Origin: an uncultured Flavobacteriales bacterium
Lineage (GTDB): Bacteria > Bacteroidota > Bacteroidia > Flavobacteriales > Vicingaceae
Reading direction: 5' to 3'
NCBI GenBank assembly: GCA_913052515.1
Contig: CAJXFJ010000036.1
Span: 1-9,803, forward strand
Length of the DNA: 9,803 nucleotides
Shown here: in pieces, positions 1-6,595 of the stretch
Layout: each line of letters begins with the position of its first letter
How positions within the stretch are numbered: position 1 is the stretch's first letter
The notes under the pieces: model-generated
Database searches by the model: none
Seen by the model: only the letters and a program-made list of their open reading frames with translations
What the model was told of the DNA's origin: nothing
Translations under genes and position numbers: made by a program

Positions 1-777
1 CAAAGCGGCTGCTCTATTAGCTTCTTCGGCACTTGCACCTGCAGCAAGCTTCGCATCTCTTAAATTATCTCTACCATAATATTCTGTACTTACATCATCA
101 ATATAGTCTGTAAAAGTAGCACGCATGGTAAACTCAACATTAATCTGCCAGTAACGATCGATTGATTTTCCTACTCCAATTCCATAAGGTATAGTAAATG
201 TAAAACGACTATACTTGTCTGGCTGACCAGGTAGTCCTTGTCCTTCAGTTCCTATTGGTTGTAAGGCTACATATGATCCTTGGTATTCGGCTTTGGGGTT
301 AAAGTACATGCCGCCAATTCCGCCAAAAACATATACATCCATGTTTAAACCTCTTCGTCCTCTAACTCCTCGAAGTCTGTATAAGTTTCCTCTTGCATTT
401 TGAATTAAGTAGAATTCACCCATAATATTCAAATCAAGGAAGCCTGATCTAAAAGATAAATTTCTACCTCTTCTGAAAATTTCTTTGGTGTTAGCATCAT
501 CTCCTTTTAAGATTCCCCATGTTAAATTAGACCGTAAAAAGAAATAGCTATTTATTTGATAACGATATCCTATCAATAAAGCGGGTCTTGTAGCAGCAAA
601 ATCTAAATCTACTATTCCATCTCGTCCAATATCATTAGCACCTCCTAAGTCGCCCAGAAAATTGGTAACTCCAATTCCCCCAACAAATTGGCGACGAAAT
701 CTCTTCCAACGCTGTGCCTCAGCAAATGATGGAATTAAAATAAAGGCCGTAAGCAGGACAATAAAAATCTTTTTCAT
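1..777 (-). CDS. DUF6089 family outer-membrane beta-barrel protein, 3' end beyond window
   Basis: An open frame of 259 codons runs from an ATG at 775-777 to the left edge without a stop, so the C-terminus is missing. The protein starts MKKIFIVLLTAFILIPSFA and then AEAQ, a clear Sec signal peptide with likely cleavage near residues 19-22. Residues 40-46 read FLGDLGG, followed by a GANDIGRDG stretch. This matches my memory of the N-terminal signature of DUF6089 proteins, which are Bacteroidota outer-membrane beta-barrels often encoded beside NAD kinase and before the undecaprenyl synthase and bamA genes. Alternating hydrophobic and aromatic strands (RPALLIGYRYQINSYFFLR, MDVYVFGGIGGMYFNP) fit a small barrel. 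The precise function of the family is not known to me. It is the last gene of the minus-strand operon visible here, 66 bp after nadK, and may have its own promoter in that gap. Confidence 0.85.
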   Translation of the reverse strand, partial: MKKIFIVLLTAFILIPSFAEAQRWKRFRRQFVGGIGVTNFLGDLGGANDIGRDGIVDLDFAATRPALLIGYRYQINSYFFLRSNLTWGILKGDDANTKEIFRRGRNLSFRSGFLDLNIMGEFYLIQNARGNLYRLRGVRGRRGLNMDVYVFGGIGGMYFNPKAEYQGSYVALQPIGTEGQGLPGQPDKYSRFTFTIPYGIGVGKSIDRYWQINVEFTMRATFTDYIDDVSTEYYGRDNLRDAKLAAGASAEEANRAAAL

Positions 778-784
778 GTGCTTT

Positions 785-802
785 TTTGCAATGAAATGCA
801 AA
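785..802. repeat. Small inverted repeat in the nadK / DUF6089 gap
   Basis: TTTGCA (785-790) and TGCAAA (797-802) form a perfect 6-bp inverted repeat around a 6-base loop. It lies just upstream of the DUF6089 start codon and overlaps the proposed -7 box at 799-806. It is too short and AT-rich to be a convincing terminator. It could be an operator or 5'-UTR hairpin, or chance. Confidence 0.25.
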
Positions 803-806
803 TATA
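799..806 (-). promoter_or_regulatory. Possible internal promoter (-7 box) for the DUF6089 gene
   Basis: On the minus strand the bases read TATATTTG, an exact match to the Bacteroidota -7 consensus TAnnTTTG. It ends 21 bases before the ATG, giving a leader of roughly 15 nt. No TTG sits at the usual 17-23 bp upstream; the nearest are at about 7 and 10 bp. The match to the promoter is therefore only half complete. Confidence 0.35.
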
Positions 807-843
807 GAGATTTCAACAATTAATACATTTTAATTTCACTAAC

Positions 844-1728
844 TTATTTGTTTCTACTGTCTAAGCCCCAGTTTAGCTTGGCTTTTAGACTGTGAATAAA
901 ATTATTTTTATCAATTTGAATTAGTGCAATTTGATGCTTGGCTTTTTGGATTGTTATTTCAAGTTTGTTTTTAAGTTCTTGAGAGCGTGAGTCCAAGGCT
1001 ATTAAGTTTTTTTCTGCTCTTCCATCAACTGTAATCGTTAGTTTAGAGTCGTTATCAATAACCATTGGTCTGACGTTTAGGTTATGGGGTGCGATTGGCG
1101 TAATAACAAAATTGCCACTTCCTGGCATTAAAATAGGGCCTCCACAACTTAACGAGTAAGCTGTTGAACCTGTTGCAGTCGCAATGATTAGCCCATCGGT
1201 CCAGTAAACATTTAAAGGGGTGTTGTCTAATTTTACATCTATGGAAATCATCGAAGAGCTATCTCGCTTTAAAATACTTATTTCATTTAATGCAAAATTT
1301 TCATTTTTAAACAATTGGTTGGGTGAGTCTAACTGTAAAAGGCTTCTATACTCTATGTGATATTTTTTTTGTCGTAAGCATTCAATAGCGTGCAAAATAT
1401 CACTAGTTGGAGTGTTTGATAAGAAGCCTAACCTTCCTGTATTGATTCCTAGAATCGGGATGTTTAAATTGCCAACTAAAAGTATAGTATCTAAAAAAGT
1501 GCCATCGCCACCAATGCTTATTAAGTAATCAATTGACTCATCAAGGTCTTTATTTGAAGCATATTTTGCAAAAGGAAATTGATAGTCGAAATCTACCGTT
1601 TCAAAATAAGGAAGAAGATTGTCGTGGATCAATAATGTATCTTGTTCTGAATTAAATGTTTGAAGTAAAACCTTTATATCTTGAACATGGTCTTTTTTTA
1701 TCGTTTTTCCGTATAGTGCAACTTTCAT
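844..1728 (-). CDS. nadK: NAD kinase
   Basis: This 294-residue cytosolic enzyme phosphorylates NAD to NADP and is the essential source of NADP. The family signatures are all visible: the GGDGT motif at residues 73-77, with the proposed catalytic Asp75; NTGRLGFLSN at 96-105; the Asn148-Glu149 pair; WTDGLIIATATGSTAYSLS at about 176-194, followed by CGGP; and a PIAPHNLNVRP segment at about 211-221. The length is normal for bacterial NAD kinase. The start is ATG at 1726-1728, giving MKVALYG, the usual beginning for this family. It lies 10 bp downstream of the Omp85-like gene and is probably co-transcribed with it and the CBS gene. A NAD kinase close to a CBS gene, pdxJ and a DUF6089 gene is a recurring Bacteroidota arrangement. 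Nothing looks broken. Confidence 0.97.
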   Translation of the reverse strand: MKVALYGKTIKKDHVQDIKVLLQTFNSEQDTLLIHDNLLPYFETVDFDYQFPFAKYASNKDLDESIDYLISIGGDGTFLDTILLVGNLNIPILGINTGRLGFLSNTPTSDILHAIECLRQKKYHIEYRSLLQLDSPNQLFKNENFALNEISILKRDSSSMISIDVKLDNTPLNVYWTDGLIIATATGSTAYSLSCGGPILMPGSGNFVITPIAPHNLNVRPMVIDNDSKLTITVDGRAEKNLIALDSRSQELKNKLEITIQKAKHQIALIQIDKNNFIHSLKAKLNWGLDSRNK

Positions 1729-1738
1729 CTTTGATGAT

Positions 1739-3172
1739 TTAAATAGGAGCTACAAAGTGAAGGAAAAAACCACTCTCTCCAAATTTATTTATCGAGAATT
1801 CACTTCTTATTACAGTATCATAATATGTGACAAAATCTAGACTTAAGCCAAATCCATATTGAAGTTCATTGGCTAAATTGTTTTGTGGAAAACCAATTTG
1901 ATCTTCAACAAATCCTACATCAGAAAATAAACCCAAATAAAAAGAATAGTGAAACTTGTTAAATCGTTCTAAGGGCACAAATGCCAATTCTGCTGAATTT
2001 GGCTTAACCAACTGATATTTTACTTGGGTTTTTACTAATCCTATGTTTTGACCATCAATCACATAATACTCGTATGATCGGATATTGAAAGAAGAGCTAT
2101 AACCTAATCCACTTTGAAGTAAATAAGGCTGATTGTTATTCGCGGTTAATAAGCTTCTTGCACTTGATGCTAGATAAAAACGCTTTTTTAAGTTCCAATA
2201 ACGCTTAGCTTGAAATGAAAGATTGGTTAAGTCTACGTCATTACTTATTATACCTAAACCGTATTTTTGAATACTAACTGTAAAGTAGTTTCCAATTAAT
2301 GGGTAATTTCTAGAATCTCTATTATCGTGCGTGAAATTATAGTACAAGCTCAAAAATTGACTTTCGGATTTTCCTTTACCTAAATAGTTTGGATTCAGGT
2401 CAACTACACTGTCTAAAATGGAATTAAAATCATATTCTAATCCGATCGTATGCGTGTTAAAAATGGCATTTCGATATTTGTAATTTACTTCTGCAGAGTA
2501 GTTTCTTACTGCATCTTTCGATTCACTTTTGTATTGAAGCCTTTCATTATCTAAGGTGGTGTATACTATTTCGTCTCTTCGGTTGTAAGAGAAATTGAAA
2601 CCCAAACCACTCTTTTGTGATTTATTGATGTAAGGAATATCATATTTTAATCTAAATCTTTCAGTAAAACCAAACTGGGCTATTAGGCTAAGCTTTTCTT
2701 TTCTTCCTCTAAAATTGTTTCTAACCAAAAGTCCTCCATAGTTGATTCTTGAATAATCTTTGTCTTTCCACCAAGTATTAAAGTTATTGTCGTCAATTTC
2801 AAAAATGGGTAAAGGAAAGGTATACCACCTTTCTTCCACTTGAATTACTATGAATACCTCCTGTGGGTTTAGTATTGCCCAATCAATTTTAACAAAGTGA
2901 AATAATGATGTATTGAGTAAGTTTTTTTTGGATTGCTCTAAAGCAGCTATGAATGTTTCATTTTCTAAGGTGTCCGATTGACTAAATGTGAGTTCTCTTA
3001 GAATAATATGTTCTTTAGTGACTTGGTTACCAATAATTTGAATGTTGTGTATGATTTTAATAGGACTTTCATACATACTACTATCTCTAGCTATGGGGTC
3101 AATTTTGAACGCTTGTGAAAAACCGAAAAGACTAAAACATAAGCCTAGTAAAAGAAGCCCAGCTTTTGACAT
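1739..3172 (-). CDS. Short Omp85/BamA-like outer-membrane protein with one POTRA domain
   Basis: The protein has 477 residues. A signal peptide occupies residues 1 to about 21 (MSKAGLLLLGLCFSLFGFSQ). One POTRA-like domain spans about residues 38-115: it starts with IIHNIQIIGNQVTKEHIILRE and has a KNLLNTSLFHFVKI helix-strand segment. The rest is a strand-rich Omp85/D15-type barrel to the end. Full BamA proteins in this phylum are around 800 residues or more with several POTRA domains, so this is a reduced paralogue and probably not the essential BamA. In the region corresponding to the conserved (V/L)RG(Y/F) barrel-loop motif it reads IRSYEYY (364-370), with Ser in place of Gly. The likely location is the outer membrane, with a role in protein insertion, translocation or surface export; the substrate is unknown. 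It lies 4 bp after the CBS gene and 10 bp before nadK. Confidence 0.8.
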   Translation of the reverse strand: MSKAGLLLLGLCFSLFGFSQAFKIDPIARDSSMYESPIKIIHNIQIIGNQVTKEHIILRELTFSQSDTLENETFIAALEQSKKNLLNTSLFHFVKIDWAILNPQEVFIVIQVEERWYTFPLPIFEIDDNNFNTWWKDKDYSRINYGGLLVRNNFRGRKEKLSLIAQFGFTERFRLKYDIPYINKSQKSGLGFNFSYNRRDEIVYTTLDNERLQYKSESKDAVRNYSAEVNYKYRNAIFNTHTIGLEYDFNSILDSVVDLNPNYLGKGKSESQFLSLYYNFTHDNRDSRNYPLIGNYFTVSIQKYGLGIISNDVDLTNLSFQAKRYWNLKKRFYLASSARSLLTANNNQPYLLQSGLGYSSSFNIRSYEYYVIDGQNIGLVKTQVKYQLVKPNSAELAFVPLERFNKFHYSFYLGLFSDVGFVEDQIGFPQNNLANELQYGFGLSLDFVTYYDTVIRSEFSINKFGESGFFLHFVAPI

Positions 3173-3176
3173 GCTT

Positions 3177-3839
3177 TTACATATTTAGGTAATGAATAAA
3201 AGCATCAAATCTGCGCTTTAAATCATCTTCAAAATCACTTTTATGAAAAGAAGCAACCACCAAATAATTGTAACGTTCAAAGGTTTGAATGATTGCAGAC
3301 AAATCGGTTTTGTTGATTTTTAGTGTCACATCCATTTTGGTAGAATCATCGTGGGTAATGGTGTAAGAACTAATGATTTTGGCACCATTGCTTTCAACGA
3401 TATTTGCTATTTCAGATAATGAGTAATCGTTGATATTCATTTCTAACTGAAGAATACCGCCTGGGTCTTTCATTGCAGCCAAATTGGAAATCTTTTCAAT
3501 CAGTATGTTTAACGTAATAGCTCCTAAATACTGCTTGTTGTCATTTAATACGGGCAATAAGCTTAATTTCTTACCCGCCATTTTCCCAATAACTTCATAA
3601 ACATGTTCAAATTCGGTTACTGAAGTTAAGTCCAATTGAGGTTGTAAGTTTTTTAGTGGAGAATCGAGTGACTCTAAATCTAAAATGGCAGCTTCAGAAA
3701 TTAAACCTTTGTAAGAGGTTCCTTCAACGATAGGCATTTCAGTTAATTTAAAATCTTCCATTAATTGAAGGGCCCTTTCACCATTGGTGGAAAAGGATAA
3801 AGGAGGAACTTCATAACTGATTAACTCTTTTGCTAACAT
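3177..3839 (-). CDS. CBS-pair protein with C-terminal ACT-like domain
   Basis: This is a 220-residue cytosolic protein without signal peptide or membrane segment. Residues 1-115 form a pair of CBS repeats: each has the hydrophobic strand and Pro pattern, EMPIVEG..YKGLISEA near 34-50 and LLPVLNDNKQYLGAITL near 94-110. From about residue 128 a ligand-binding ACT-like fold follows, with strand GGILQLEMNIND, helix LSEIANIVESNGAKI, and strand MDVTLKI. CBS pairs usually bind adenine nucleotides and ACT domains bind amino acids or other small molecules, so this is probably a metabolic sensor; the ligand and partner cannot be read from sequence. The organisation resembles AcuB-like proteins. It is the first gene of the minus-strand operon leading to nadK, which makes a link to adenylate or NAD status an attractive but untested idea. 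Confidence 0.85.
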   Translation of the reverse strand: MLAKELISYEVPPLSFSTNGERALQLMEDFKLTEMPIVEGTSYKGLISEAAILDLESLDSPLKNLQPQLDLTSVTEFEHVYEVIGKMAGKKLSLLPVLNDNKQYLGAITLNILIEKISNLAAMKDPGGILQLEMNINDYSLSEIANIVESNGAKIISSYTITHDDSTKMDVTLKINKTDLSAIIQTFERYNYLVVASFHKSDFEDDLKRRFDAFIHYLNM

Positions 3840-3868
3840 GCTAATTGTACTAAACAGACTTTATTTAT

Positions 3869-3897
3869 TAAACTTAATTTTGGCTGTTTTGTTACAA
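3869..3897 (-). promoter_or_regulatory. Probable promoter of the CBS / Omp85-like / nadK operon
   Basis: Reading the minus strand, TTG (3897-3895) is followed after 18 bases by TAAGTTTA (3876-3869), which matches 7 of 8 positions of the Bacteroidota -7 pattern TAnnTTTG. The spacing is in the expected range. The -7 box ends 29 bases before the CBS start codon, implying a leader of about 20-25 nt. Confidence 0.45.
3875..3882 (+). promoter_or_regulatory. Possible -7 box of the pdxJ operon promoter
   Basis: TAATTTTG is an exact match to TAnnTTTG and ends 31 bases before the pdxJ ATG, implying a leader of about 25 nt. The nearest upstream TTG, at 3845-3847, is 27 bases away, longer than the usual spacing, so the -33 element is weak or absent. 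The box overlaps by two bases the -7 box proposed for the opposite operon. Confidence 0.4.
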
Positions 3898-3913
3898 TAT
3901 TACATAATAATTC

Positions 3914-4645
3914 ATGAGTCAATTAAGTGTAAACGTTAACAAAATTGCCACATTAAGAAATGCCAGAGGAGGTGATGTGCCTAACCTTGTGAAAGTTGCA
4001 TTAGACTGTGAGCGATTTGGTGCAGATGGAATTACGGTTCATCCTCGTCCGGATGAGAGACATATTAAATATCAAGATGTTTACGACCTATCCAAAGAAT
4101 TGAAAACAGAATTTAACATTGAGGGCTACCCCAATGATAAATTTATTGATTTGGTATTGGAGGTAAAGCCTGCTCAAGTGACTCTAGTTCCGGACCCACC
4201 TGGTGTGTTGACTTCCAATGCCGGTTGGAATGCGATTCAAAAGCAATCGTTTTTAATTCCAATTATTGAGGAATTTAAATCTGCAGGTATTAGAACTTCC
4301 ATTTTTATGGAAACCGACCTTGATCAACTCTCGGCAGCAAGAGATACAGGTACCGATCGCATTGAGTTTTATACAGGCCCTTATGCAGAGAATTATTCAA
4401 TCGATAAAAACAAGGCAATAGCGCCTTTTGAGAAAGCTGCAAAAAAGGCCGATGAATTAGGCTTAGGAATCAATGCTGGTCACGATTTAAGTTTAGAAAA
4501 TTTGAAATTTTTTAAAGATAATATCAGTGGACTTTTGGAGGTTTCTATTGGGCATGCATTAATTGCTGATGCATTGTACTTTGGATTAGAAAATACAATA
4601 CAATTATACAAACGAGAGCTTCATTGGTCTCATCAAGATATCTAG
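3914..4645 (+). CDS. pdxJ: Pyridoxine 5'-phosphate synthase
   Basis: This 243-residue TIM-barrel enzyme condenses 1-deoxy-xylulose 5-phosphate with 3-amino-2-oxopropyl phosphate to form pyridoxine 5'-phosphate, the ring-forming step of the DXP-dependent vitamin B6 pathway in the cytosol. Signatures in order: [15 protein letters not shown] (6-20), HPRPDERHI (43-51), the VTLVPD strand (89-94), EFYTGPYA (151-158), GINAGHDL (185-192) and [13 protein letters not shown] (209-221). Active-site histidines near 43, 190 and 214 are present, and the length is typical. The start is the ATG at 3914, the only one that keeps the N-terminal strand. It is the first gene after the divergent promoter region and lies 5 bp before the hydrolase gene, so the two are probably co-transcribed. 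Nothing is abnormal. Confidence 0.97.
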   Translation: MSQLSVNVNKIATLRNARGGDVPNLVKVALDCERFGADGITVHPRPDERHIKYQDVYDLSKELKTEFNIEGYPNDKFIDLVLEVKPAQVTLVPDPPGVLTSNAGWNAIQKQSFLIPIIEEFKSAGIRTSIFMETDLDQLSAARDTGTDRIEFYTGPYAENYSIDKNKAIAPFEKAAKKADELGLGINAGHDLSLENLKFFKDNISGLLEVSIGHALIADALYFGLENTIQLYKRELHWSHQDI

Positions 4646-4650
4646 CCTAA

Positions 4651-5424
4651 ATGGAATTAAATTATAAGAAATTAGGAGAGGGACAGCCACTAATTATTTT
4701 ACACGGATTATTTGGTTCATTGGATAATTGGCTCACTTTAGCCAAATATTGGGCTGAAAATTATGAGGTATGGTTGATTGATCAACGTAATCATGGAAAG
4801 TCTCCTCATGCTGATGAGCATTCTTATGAATTGATGGCTCAAGATTTAAAGAAGTTCATGGAGGAAAACCATATTGAGAATCCCATTATTTTGGGTCACT
4901 CAATGGGAGGTAAAACTGCTATGGAGTTTGCTATAACTTTTCCTGCCCAAGTAAAAGCGCTTATTGTGGTTGATATTGCACCGGTATCCTATCAAGTGCA
5001 TCATTGGGATATCATTGAAGCTTTAGAGAGCATTGATTTGTCAAAAGTTGAAAGTAGAAAAGATGCTGATAAGATTCTTCAGAAAAAGATTTCGTCTTTT
5101 GGAGTTAGGCAATTCTTGCTTAAAAACTTAGATCGTATTGGACAATCAACTTATCAATGGAAGTTTAACTTGAGTGTGCTTAAAAATGAGATTGAGCCAA
5201 TAAGCAATTGGCCTATTTCAGAAGGGGAGTTTAAAAAGCCAAGTCTATTTATTAAAGGAGAAAATTCTGATTACATACTACCTCAATACGGCGCAGCTAT
5301 ATCAGCTAAATTCCCTTCTTATGAGTTAATAAATATAGAAAATGCAGGTCATTGGGTTCATGCTGAGGCAACTGATCTGTTTAAAGATAGTGTAGATGAA
5401 TTTTTAAAGAAACAGCTTCATTAG
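4651..5424 (+). CDS. Alpha/beta-fold hydrolase (YbfF/ABHD11-like esterase)
   Basis: This 257-residue soluble hydrolase has no signal peptide, so it is probably cytosolic. An HGLFG oxyanion-hole motif lies at 18-22 and DQRNHGKS at about 44-51. The nucleophile elbow GHSMGG (82-87) carries Ser84, and the catalytic His234 sits in NAGHWVH. The acid residue is probably Asp207 in GENSDY or an Asp near 108; sequence alone does not settle this. The pattern, including the DIAPVSY stretch after strand 6, matches the small esterase family that includes YbfF and ABHD11, which cleave esters or thioesters of acyl chains; the natural substrate is unknown. It starts 5 bp after the pdxJ stop. I recall pdxJ next to such a hydrolase in other Bacteroidota, but a functional tie to vitamin B6 is not shown. 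Confidence 0.9.
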   Translation: MELNYKKLGEGQPLIILHGLFGSLDNWLTLAKYWAENYEVWLIDQRNHGKSPHADEHSYELMAQDLKKFMEENHIENPIILGHSMGGKTAMEFAITFPAQVKALIVVDIAPVSYQVHHWDIIEALESIDLSKVESRKDADKILQKKISSFGVRQFLLKNLDRIGQSTYQWKFNLSVLKNEIEPISNWPISEGEFKKPSLFIKGENSDYILPQYGAAISAKFPSYELINIENAGHWVHAEATDLFKDSVDEFLKKQLH

Positions 5425-5490
5425 TAAAGATTAAGTTTTTAGCTAGAATTTTTGAATATCAATTAATTATTTTAGCACTCGATTTTAACT

Positions 5491-6219
5491 ATGCCTCGCA
5501 AACTTGTAATTATACCAACCTACAATGAGCTGGAGAATATTCAGCGAATCATTGAAAAAGTTTTTTCATTAGAAGAAAGCTTCCATATTCTTATTGTGGA
5601 TGATGGCTCTCCTGATGGCACTGCTGATATTGTAAAAAGCATGATGTCCAAATTTCCTGATCAGCTTTTTATTGAAGAGCGAAAAGGCAAACTGGGTTTA
5701 GGAACTGCCTATATTCATGGTTTTAAATGGGGTCTTGCAAAAAACTATGACTATTTGTTTGAAATGGATGCAGACTTTAGTCACAATCCTGAAGATTTAG
5801 TGAGATTGTATAGAGCTTGCGAAAATGAAGGCAATGATGTAGCCATTGGTTCTAGGTATGTAAAAGGAGTAAATGTAGTGAACTGGCCTATGGGAAGGGT
5901 CTTGATGTCCTTTTATGCATCTGTATATGTGAGGTTTATAACGGGTATGCCATTTCATGACTCTACAGCTGGGTTTAAATGTTATAGAGCAAAAGTGTTG
6001 AAGAAGATTAATCTAGATCAGGTTAGATTTAAAGGATATGCCTTCCAAATTGAAATGAAGTTTAGAGCATGGAACTATGGATTTAAAGTGGTTGAAGTAC
6101 CCATCATATTTACAGATAGACAAGAAGGCACCAGCAAAATGAGCAGCTCTATTTTTAAAGAAGCATTTTTTGGAGTTATTTACCTTAGATTGATGTCTAT
6201 ATTTAAAAAGTTCAACTAG
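5491..6219 (+). CDS. Polyprenol monophosphomannose synthase (DPM1-like GT2 glycosyltransferase)
   Basis: This 242-residue family 2 glycosyltransferase is of the dolichol/polyprenol-phosphate mannose synthase type. It is expected to transfer mannose from GDP-mannose to a polyprenyl phosphate at the inner face of the cytoplasmic membrane. Visible signatures: VIIPTYNELENI (6-17), VDDGSPDGTADIV (36-48), KLGLGTAYIHG (67-77), the metal-binding DAD (93-95) within FEMDADFSHNP, GSRYVKG (120-126), DSTAGFKCYR (157-166), and DRQEGTSKMSSS (209-220) near the end. It lacks the C-terminal transmembrane domain found in some relatives, so it is the short, peripheral form. A 66-bp gap separates it from the hydrolase; it may share the pdxJ transcript or have a weak promoter of its own. 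The DUF4296 lipoprotein gene follows one base after its stop. The sugar specificity is inferred from the family only. Confidence 0.92.
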   Translation: MPRKLVIIPTYNELENIQRIIEKVFSLEESFHILIVDDGSPDGTADIVKSMMSKFPDQLFIEERKGKLGLGTAYIHGFKWGLAKNYDYLFEMDADFSHNPEDLVRLYRACENEGNDVAIGSRYVKGVNVVNWPMGRVLMSFYASVYVRFITGMPFHDSTAGFKCYRAKVLKKINLDQVRFKGYAFQIEMKFRAWNYGFKVVEVPIIFTDRQEGTSKMSSSIFKEAFFGVIYLRLMSIFKKFN

Positions 6220-6220
6220 C

Positions 6221-6595
6221 TTGAAAGCATTTTATTACTTTCTCTTTATTGTTTCTATTAGCCTGTTTTTCTCTTGTCAAGAAGAAGAGAAAGTGCCTGA
6301 TTATGTTTGGAATGAAGAGCAATTTGTTGAGGTGTTAACTGAATTTCAAATGGCCGAAGCAATTGTACGATTAGGCTATCATAGGAGAGAGGATAGCATG
6401 TATTATAATGATAGTGTGTATAATGCCGCCTTTCGTAAATTCAACGTTTCAGAAGCAGAGTTTGATAGTAACTATAATTACTACTTAAAGAATCCCAAAA
6501 AGTTGGAAGAAATGTACGATGTGGCCATTACCAATTTAAGTACTAGGCTGGCAGAGTTTGAGTCAAAAAATGCTCAGTCTGATTCTTTAGAGTAG
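6221..6595 (+). CDS. DUF4296 lipoprotein
   Basis: This is a 124-residue small lipoprotein. The start is TTG at 6221, one base after the preceding stop codon. An in-frame stop lies upstream at 6191-6193, and no in-frame ATG or GTG would keep the leader. The N-terminus MKAFYYFLFIVSISLFFSC is a lipoprotein signal with the lipidated Cys at 19, followed by acidic QEEEK. Such an acidic patch after the Cys is compatible with surface export in Bacteroidota. The mature part fits DUF4296: a FVEVLTEFQMAEAIV helix (37-51), then YNAAFRKFNVSEAEF (68-82), NYYLKNPKKLEEMYD and a final helix. The role of the family is unknown to me. It is almost certainly translated from the same message as the glycosyltransferase. 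Its 3' end overlaps the convergent epimerase gene by 22 bp. Confidence 0.85.
   Translation: MKAFYYFLFIVSISLFFSCQEEEKVPDYVWNEEQFVEVLTEFQMAEAIVRLGYHRREDSMYYNDSVYNAAFRKFNVSEAEFDSNYNYYLKNPKKLEEMYDVAITNLSTRLAEFESKNAQSDSLE

Noticed and set aside
785..802. TTTGCA/TGCAAA hairpin as a rho-independent terminator after nadK
   Set aside because: The stem is only 6 bp with two G-C pairs. On the minus strand it is followed by an A-run rather than a T-run, so it does not fit an intrinsic terminator for the nadK transcript.
3845..3847. TTG as -33 element for pdxJ
   Set aside because: It is 27 bases from the -7 box, beyond the usual range, so only the -7 box was annotated.
5447..5475. Possible promoter for the DPM1-like gene (AATTTTTG at 5447-5454, TATTTTAG at 5468-5475)
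   Set aside because: Each box has a mismatch in a fixed position, and no TTG sits at a proper distance (13 bases for the second, none for the first). The gap is simply AT-rich.
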